A stretch of DNA of 64,000 nucleotides from Poa pratensis (lineage: Eukaryota > Streptophyta > Magnoliopsida > Poales > Poaceae). Under the pieces are notes generated by a model, which was given only the letters and a program-made list of their open reading frames with translations, was not told the DNA's origin and did not search any database. Positions 58,133-64,000 of this stretch are shown in pieces. A program made the position numbers and the translations under genes. The first letter of the stretch is position 1, and each line of letters opens with the position of its first letter. The stretch is taken from contig CAMZMU010000027.1 in the NCBI GenBank assembly GCA_947311845.1, forward strand, positions 50,293,601 through 50,357,600, in the 5' to 3' direction.

Positions 58133-61128
58133 GGTAGCATGCTTAAGTATTTTCAAGACAAAATCGATGAAAACCCATCATTCCAATATGCATTGCAAAT
58201 GGATTGTGAAGAACAAATAACAAACATATTTTGGGTTGATGTTAAAATGATCATGGACTATGCACATTTTGGTGATGTTGTTAGTTTTGACACTACTTTT
58301 GGAACAAACAAGGAGAGCAGGCCCTTTGGTGTCTTTGTTGGTTTTAATCATTTTAGAGAAACTGTAGTTTTTGGTGTCGCTCTCATGTATGATGAAACAT
58401 TTGAATCCTTCAAGTAGTTGTTTGAGGCCTTTCTTATAGCTCATAAAGGAAAGGGGCCTAAAACATTCTATACAAATCAAGATGCTGCTATGGGAAAGGC
58501 AGTTGGGGAAGTGTTTACAGAAGCATGGCATGGATTATGCACCTTTCACATTATGCAGAATGCTATCAAACATCTACGTGAACCAACGGATGAAGAGAAG
58601 ATTCAAGAGAAGAAGAAAAGTAAGAAGATGAAAAAGAAGGGGGAGAATAAAGAGAAGAATGAAGATAATTCAAAAGAGGAGGAGGATGAACCAAGTATTC
58701 TGTCAGATTTTAGCGCGTGCATGTTTGAGTATGAAGACATTGCAGAATTTGAACTTAAATTTGACCTCATGAGGAAAAAGGTGAGCAAGCAAACTTGGTT
58801 GGATAGTATATATAAGTTAAAAGAAAAATGGGCTGAATGTTACATGGGGGATGTCTTCACGTTGGGAATGAGAAGCACGCAATTGAGTGAGAGTCTCAAC
58901 AATGACTTGAAAATCCATTTCAAGTCTAATTTTGATATCCTCCGGTTTTTTAAGCATTTTGAAAGGGTGGTGCAAGGAAAAAGAAATAATGAATTGAATT
59001 CAGAATTTGACTCAAGGAAAAGGTTGCCTAAATTATGTATGAGGAGACCACCACCTATACTGTTGTAAGCTAGCAAGTTGTATACACCAAGTATATTTGA
59101 AGCTTTTCAAGGAGAGTACGAAAGATCCTTGTCAGCTTGTACCAAAGCATTGGATGTTGGCAATGAATATCTTGTCGGAGATTTTACCTATGAGGAGGAG
59201 TATAAAGTTGTTGGTGATCCTTTGAGGCAAACAGTTGAGTGCAGTTGCCGTGAATTTGATAGAATTGGGATATTGTGTTGCCATGCTCTTAAAGTTCTTG
59301 ATTTGATGAATATCAAGTCTCTACCGCCACACTATGTGTTAAAGCGATGGGCACGGGAAGCACGGTCTGGAACCGTACAAGACAGTGAGGGAAGAAATAT
59401 AATTGAAAATCCAAATATGGATGCCATTCTTGGATACCGATATATGTCCCTCAAATTTCAGAATTTAGCACATCGAGCATCCAACTTTCAAGAATGCATC
59501 ATGTTAGTAAACACACTTGACGTCCTTGGTAAGCAGATTGAAGAGAAAATTAATTCATGTACATGCACATCTACGTATCCATGTACAATTCCAACAAATG
59601 CTAGCCTGCCAAATGACTTGTTGGCTGATGCACGCCTAAAGAAAAAGGAGGTTGAAACAAAAACTTCGAAACGAAGAAGAACTTGGCTCGATATGAAGCA
59701 CAAGACTAGGAAAAAGAGAGAAAACAAAACTACATCACCCTCAAATTTGTCCATTAAAGAGGTATGTTTCTAAATGCAATTCTGTTTTCAGTGTTACTAC
59801 TCTATCCATTAAATCTCATAACCCTCAAAATTTCTTTCATTACAAGGTACAAGATGTTGGGGTCGATTCATGTAGTGGTGCTGGACAAGTACATGAACCT
59901 GCAGAGGTACAAGTTGCAAATAATAGTTTACATCAGCAATGTAGTGGTGCTGGAAAGGAATCTGAAGTTTACAACAGCAATGTTAGCTTCACTCAACTAT
60001 TAACGGTAATCTTGTTCTGTATAATTATTTTAGATATCTAGAGATAATTTGTTTTACAAAATCTCACTTCCTTACTAAATTTGCAGGGACCAGTCACAGA
60101 TGACTTTCTTACTGGGTTGTGGTGAACTAGTTCTGTTTTGGGTCAAGCAGTTCAAGTTTAGTCATGGCTGCAATTTAATTCAGCTCCGTTCTGGGCAATA
60201 GTTCAGTCCTGGATGCTAGTTAGATGAATTCTGGGTAGTTCAGTCTCTTTTGCCTTAGATCCCATAGATATACTCTCTGGTTGGAACCTCTGGTTTGCAT
60301 CTCTTTTGTTCAGTGCACTGCAATTCAAATTAAATAGTATATGCTCTCCGGTTTGCATATCTTTTGTTCATGCATGCTCGTTGTGTATACTCTCAGACTG
60401 ACAATGTTAACTCACAATAAAATGATCATAGTACACAGAACTTCACTCATTTACATGAATATACAAACTGAACATAAAATTCAGTCACACTTTTCACTCA
60501 ACTCCACTAAAATCAAATGATTACAATTTCAATTTAACATCCAGTCACACTAAACAATGGAATGTACACTCAGTTCACATCAATTACAATCACAATTTGG
60601 CATTTGCCATCTTGTTGTCGTTGCTTCTCTACTGTCTCCTGCAAAACTGAATTTGAAACATCTGTACACAAAGGCAAAGCAAGCTACAGACAAGTGAAAG
60701 ATCAGCCGTCCGAGAAAACTCGACTGTGTTGGCTTCGTGGCCTTCACTATCGGGCGCCATCGGCGACACCTGGTCTACGGCTCGAAGGTCTCGAGAGCCC
60801 GTACAGCCAGCAGGCTTGCTTCGCCGCCTCCGCGGATGGGCGCCGTCACACCCTAGAAGGAGCGGCAACGGCTGGCTCCAGCGTCTCCGCGGATGGGTGG
60901 CGTCGCGCCCTGACGGAGCAGCGCTGCTCTTTCTCTTCCCGCCGGTGTTGCTAACCCTAGGCGTTCCGATCCGACTTGCCGCCGACGATGCCTGGAGCGA
61001 GACGAGAGAGTTGCGAGCGTCACATTGGGCCGCTTATTTTCGATTCCAACCCAGCGAAAGAGGGCGACGTCTGCAGTTTACGGCAGCGTCGTAGGATGCG
61101 AATCGAACGGTCAGCACACAGCTACGTC

Positions 61129-61740
61129 CAAACCTGGCCAACGGGCCGGCCCGGCACGGCACGGCCCGTTTAGGTCTTGGCGGGCCTAGCACGGCACGGC
61201 CCACCAGGGCACGTTCAGTAGACGGGCCGTGCCATGCCGGCACACGGGCTTGGCCTTAAGGCCCAGGTACGGCCCCTGAGCTAAACGTGCCGGCACGGGC
61301 CCGCTTAGGCACGACGGGCCAGATTTGGCCCACGTGCCAGTTTTGATTGTTTTGCTTAAAAAATGCGAAAAAATTCAGAAAAATTCAGAATTAAATATAG
61401 AAAAATGTAAAATTGGCTAATCTGTGCAAATCTCGCTTAAAAAGGCTCCAATGGGCCGAAATATGGCCGAAATCTGTGCAAATCAACCGCACCGCGCGTC
61501 GCGTGCCTGGCGGGCCGTCGCGAGCCTAGCGGGCCTTCGCGTGCCTGGCCGCTAAACGGGCCGTGCCCGTGCCGGCACGCGAGCTCGGCCTCCAGGCCCC
61601 AGCACGGCCCCAGCACGGCCACAGGCGGGCCACGGGCCGAGCACGGGCCGCTAAGACACGTGCCGTGCCAGGCCCATAACGGGCCGGGCACGCGTGCTCG
61701 CGGGCCAGCCCGCTGGCACGGGCCCAGGTGGCCAGGTTTG
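61129..61740. mobile_element. hAT-type non-autonomous element inside the right MULE TIR
   Basis: The termini CAAACCTGGCCA (61129) and TGGCCAGGTTTG (ending 61740) are perfect 12-bp inverted repeats. The 8-bp flanks are GCTACGTC (61121-61128) and CCTACGTC (61741-61748), one mismatch. The left MULE TIR shows that the unbroken sequence was ...GCTACGTCCCTCTG. The interior is low-complexity, built from GGCCCGGCACGG/CGGGCC words at both ends around an AT-rich centre, and has no coding capacity. Confidence 0.82.
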
Positions 61741-61796
61741 CCTACGTCCCTCTGTAGTACTTCCTCCAAAGTCAGAGGATCCCGTTCCCAAATAGT

Positions 61797-62454
61797 GGTG
61801 TCTTAATTCTAACACTGTGTATTAAAATAAAAGTCTCAAAAGGAAAAATGATGATGTGGTACAGCTACATGTCCAGAGAAATAAATTAATGGGGACGTTC
61901 TACTTAGCTTTAGCTGTATGGATTTTCCCGTCGCAATTGGCCGGATGCTGCTATCGTAATTGTACGCCTACAGTCAACGTCGTCAGATCTTAACCCCGAA
62001 GCTAACGATGTACTACGCATATACACTCGCTTGGATCCATGTAGCAGCTCACGCGTTGGGCACGCGCATATGTCGAAGCAGTTTTCTACGACTCTGCGAC
62101 CGCGATGGGTCGGAAAAAGCAAAGGAATATGGTGTAAGAAGCTCGAGTTCTTGCGGTTATAATTGTCAGGAAGCCGGTGATCACACGCGCTAACTTATCG
62201 GCGACGGCGATCGATGGACTTTTTGGTGCCTGCCTGTGAGATCAAGGTGTGGAATCGGCTGATGTTCAATATACCTTTTGCCTGCACAGGACTTGGTCTC
62301 AGCATTAGAAAGATCGGCTCTAGATCTGGCCTTTTTTTTTGTTCAATTCAAAAAGAGAACAAGATCTGGCCACTCTCTTTCTTGGTACGTCTGAAGGTTT
62401 CTTTTTTGTGTCCCTAGATTGCATGGCAATTTGGTATTGAAGAACCTTGATGGC
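61797..62454. other. Intergenic sequence, no gene recognised
   Basis: About 0.65 kb of unremarkable sequence. I see no gene, RNA or repeat boundary in it. Confidence 0.5.
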
Positions 62455-62457
62455 AAT

Positions 62458-63191
62458 CACTACGGGAAACGGACGAGACGCCGACGGTCGGATTGTACGC
62501 CGACGGCCAAATGTCGGGGCCGTCGGCGTACAAGCCGTGTTAGGGCAGCCGCGCAACCGGTCGTCGGCGTACCCATATCGGGCCCGATGACCGCCGTCGG
62601 CGTACCCACGCCCGCCGTGATGGAGCGGGGGCGGACGTTTCCGATGTGTTGATACGCCGACGGCTACGTGTGTACTTATACGCCAACGGCGGCCATCGGC
62701 GTATAGATGTTCCTTTTTTATTTATTTCTCTATATAATATTTAATGTAGGTATAATTTATATATATTGGATCTATAATTTTCCTCCCAATTTCAGTATCC
62801 CAACCGCATAAAATAACGGTTTGACTTTTCTGGAACCCGACCCTACAACATATACATGTAAAATAAATAAAGACAATACATGTAATATACACCTACAACA
62901 TAAATATTAAATATATGGCTCAATTTATTCTGCCCCGTGGTGTGACGGGAACTTTGACTTTTTTCTTACACTTAAAGGTGGAAAATCGGATAGAATATTG
63001 TGTTTATTTGGGGTAGAGTTTGGTTTCCCACCTTTCTATGGACTAACCTAACACAACAAAAAAAAAAGTCCACTGGCCTACCCCTTTAAAGATGGAAACT
63101 CCCGCTTCGGATGCTGTCTTGGGGCCCACAGCGTACGCCGACGGCGAGACGCCGACGGCGGCCGTCGGCGTATTGTGCGATTCCTGTAGCG
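62458..63191. mobile_element. Small non-autonomous CACTA element
   Basis: The left end CACTACGGGAAAC and the right end GATTCCTGTAGCG (from ...GTAGTG by one change) are CACTA termini. The 3-bp TSD is AAT (62455-62457 and 63192-63194). Subterminal repeats GCCGACGGC/GCCGTCGGCGTA occur at both ends in inverted arrangement, as expected for CACTA transposase binding sites. The 734-bp interior is AT-rich and non-coding. Confidence 0.9.
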
Positions 63192-63194
63192 AAT

Positions 63195-64000
63195 ACATTT
63201 GGCCTGTCTGTCTGGAATCAGATCACATCGGGCAAACTGCCACAATCACAATCCCTTTTAGCGCCCCACATGCATTGATGCATACCCATCCTTTTCCGTA
63301 ACTAAAGTGTTTAAACCAAAAGCAACTGTACTTTGTATATATCGTTGTCGAAGTAGCGCTCCACAATGTAATTATTGTGGGCAAATTTTGGGTTGCAAAT
63401 GGGATCCTATCTCAGTTCGGTGTCACATCACTGTGATATGTGTCCGTAAACTTACGCTACGATCCGCCAGTTTTTCTCGGAGGGGAATTATACGGGAATC
63501 CAAGCGCGTCCCTAGTCTCTACGAGTATTCGTTCGGATCGATGTGAAGAGCATGACTGTCCCATAATGAAACCGTCGGCACTCACGATTGTCATGTTCTT
63601 CCGTACTCCAAGATTTGATCTCAAGTAAAGCATGCCGCCACATTATGGGAGACACTACGCGAAGCTATAATTTCAACCACGACACGCTTCATAGACGATG
63701 TAGTGTGTTTCAACCATGTGGTCATGCGTGCAAAGGCATGGTTGGAGGGCATACGATGGCCCTGATCAAGGTGCGCGACGTCACTTTTTTTCACTCCCGA
63801 TGTGGACAAGAAGTTGCGGCAAATGGTGGTCTAAGGCGTCGCGGTCCATTGACATACGCAGGTTCCCTAGCTTGCAGTGATCCGGGTCCGGAGGTCCTTC
63901 CCTGCTCATCGGATACAAGTTGCTCATGTGCTAGGTAGTTGCATCAGTGGGTCGAGCGTCGAAAATATGTGGAGAGCTAAGACAGTGGAGTGGGGGCGCC
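63195..64000. other. Intergenic sequence to window end, no gene recognised
   Basis: Short frames on both strands lack recognisable domains. No TE boundary can be defined within the window. Confidence 0.5.

Larger units (their letters stand above)
49047..60125 (+). pseudogene. FAR1-related MULE transposase, disrupted
   Basis: Exons are inferred at 49047-49147, 49302-49859, 58138-59761 (after the Gypsy insertion), about 59847-60008 and 60087-60125. The N-terminus is acidic (MEEATEMEEE). The FAR1 DNA-binding domain follows (GMEFRSSDEAWAFWLNYS, CPRAETRTDCEV, HNHTLH). The MULE catalytic domain then has SFDTTFGTN, TNQDAAM and WHGLCTFHIM. An unusual Lys/Glu-rich insert lies at about 58590-58690. 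The SWIM finger (CSCREF......CCHALKV) and a basic C-terminus complete the protein. In-frame stops occur at 58415-58417 (TAG) and 59066-59068 (TAA), besides the Gypsy insertion, so it is inactive. The architecture is that of FAR1/FHY3-like transposases such as Jittery. Confidence 0.92.
48591..61788 (+). mobile_element. Mutator-like element (FAR1/Jittery type) with nested insertions
   Basis: The left TIR is 48591-48688. The right TIR is 61071-61128 plus about 61749-61788, interrupted by a hAT-type element. The two TIRs match over ~98 bp, starting GGAACGGGATCCTCTGACTT. The target duplication is CAAATAGT (48583-48590 and 61789-61796), with a following G in both flanks, so 8 or 9 bp. The element holds a spliced FAR1-type transposase gene (49047-60125) and is expanded to 13.2 kb by a Gypsy element. 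Without nested insertions it would be about 4.3 kb. The small duplicated GC-rich block near 60830-60920 has no assigned role. Confidence 0.93.

Noticed and set aside
60562..61094. Frames of 120-130 codons near the right end of the MULE
   Set aside because: They are GC-rich subterminal MULE sequence with a small internal duplication. No conserved motif, and they run into the TIR.

Overview
This 64 kb window is nuclear DNA of a grass, most likely a member of the wheat tribe (Triticeae). The reasons are three intron-containing plant genes embedded in nested transposons, grass-type Stowaway MITEs and an Au SINE, long-LTR Gypsy elements, and a solo LTR with the TGATACGTCTC... start that I associate with Triticeae/Pooideae repeats. 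I cannot tell wheat, barley, rye or Aegilops apart from this sequence.

Host genes. (1) 1196-14200 (+): an 11-exon gene for a 394-residue katanin-p60-like AAA ATPase of the KATNAL2/CCP1 type. Intron 5 carries a composite Copia-type insertion and intron 9 a nearly full-length Copia element. (2) 36829-38921 (+): a 3-exon gene for a 542-residue FLOE/DUF1421-like, Q/P/S-rich protein. (3) 40087-47621 (-): a 13-exon gene for a 576-residue TRF4/PAPD5-like non-canonical poly(A) polymerase (plant TRL). It is convergent with gene 2. One of its introns holds a hAT element inside an Au SINE, and another appears to use a GC donor. All three reading frames close without internal stops when spliced as given, so they look functional.

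Transposon layout. 14934-17324 is a TIR element with a proline-rich ORF and a B3-like domain fragment, followed by a smaller TIR element. 18917-31072 is a 5'-truncated RTE-type LINE with a 16-bp target duplication. It is split by a 10.1 kb Gypsy-type element (19832-29944, minus strand) that lacks most of pol and carries an intron-containing gene on the opposite strand. 31259-32652 is a solo LTR with a perfect 5-bp TSD. 48591-61788 is a Mutator-like element of the FAR1/Jittery type with ~98-bp TIRs and a decayed transposase. It is split by a second Gypsy-type element (49860-58132, plus strand) that also carries a gene on the opposite strand and itself contains a solo LTR (52185-53284). The right TIR of the MULE is split by a hAT-type element (61129-61740). 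62458-63191 is a small CACTA element.

Most interesting pattern: the two Gypsy-type elements belong to different LTR families and lie in opposite orientations. Each has lost protease/RT/RNase H and keeps a sense-strand gag remnant. Each carries, antisense to its own LTRs, a long multi-exon gene with a putative-gypsy-type-transposon-like N-terminal domain, an acidic/low-complexity middle and a coiled-coil C-terminal part. Both antisense proteins share a motif of the form PLQxRxHx(5-6)GRxDPxR. That is the best candidate here for a poorly described system.
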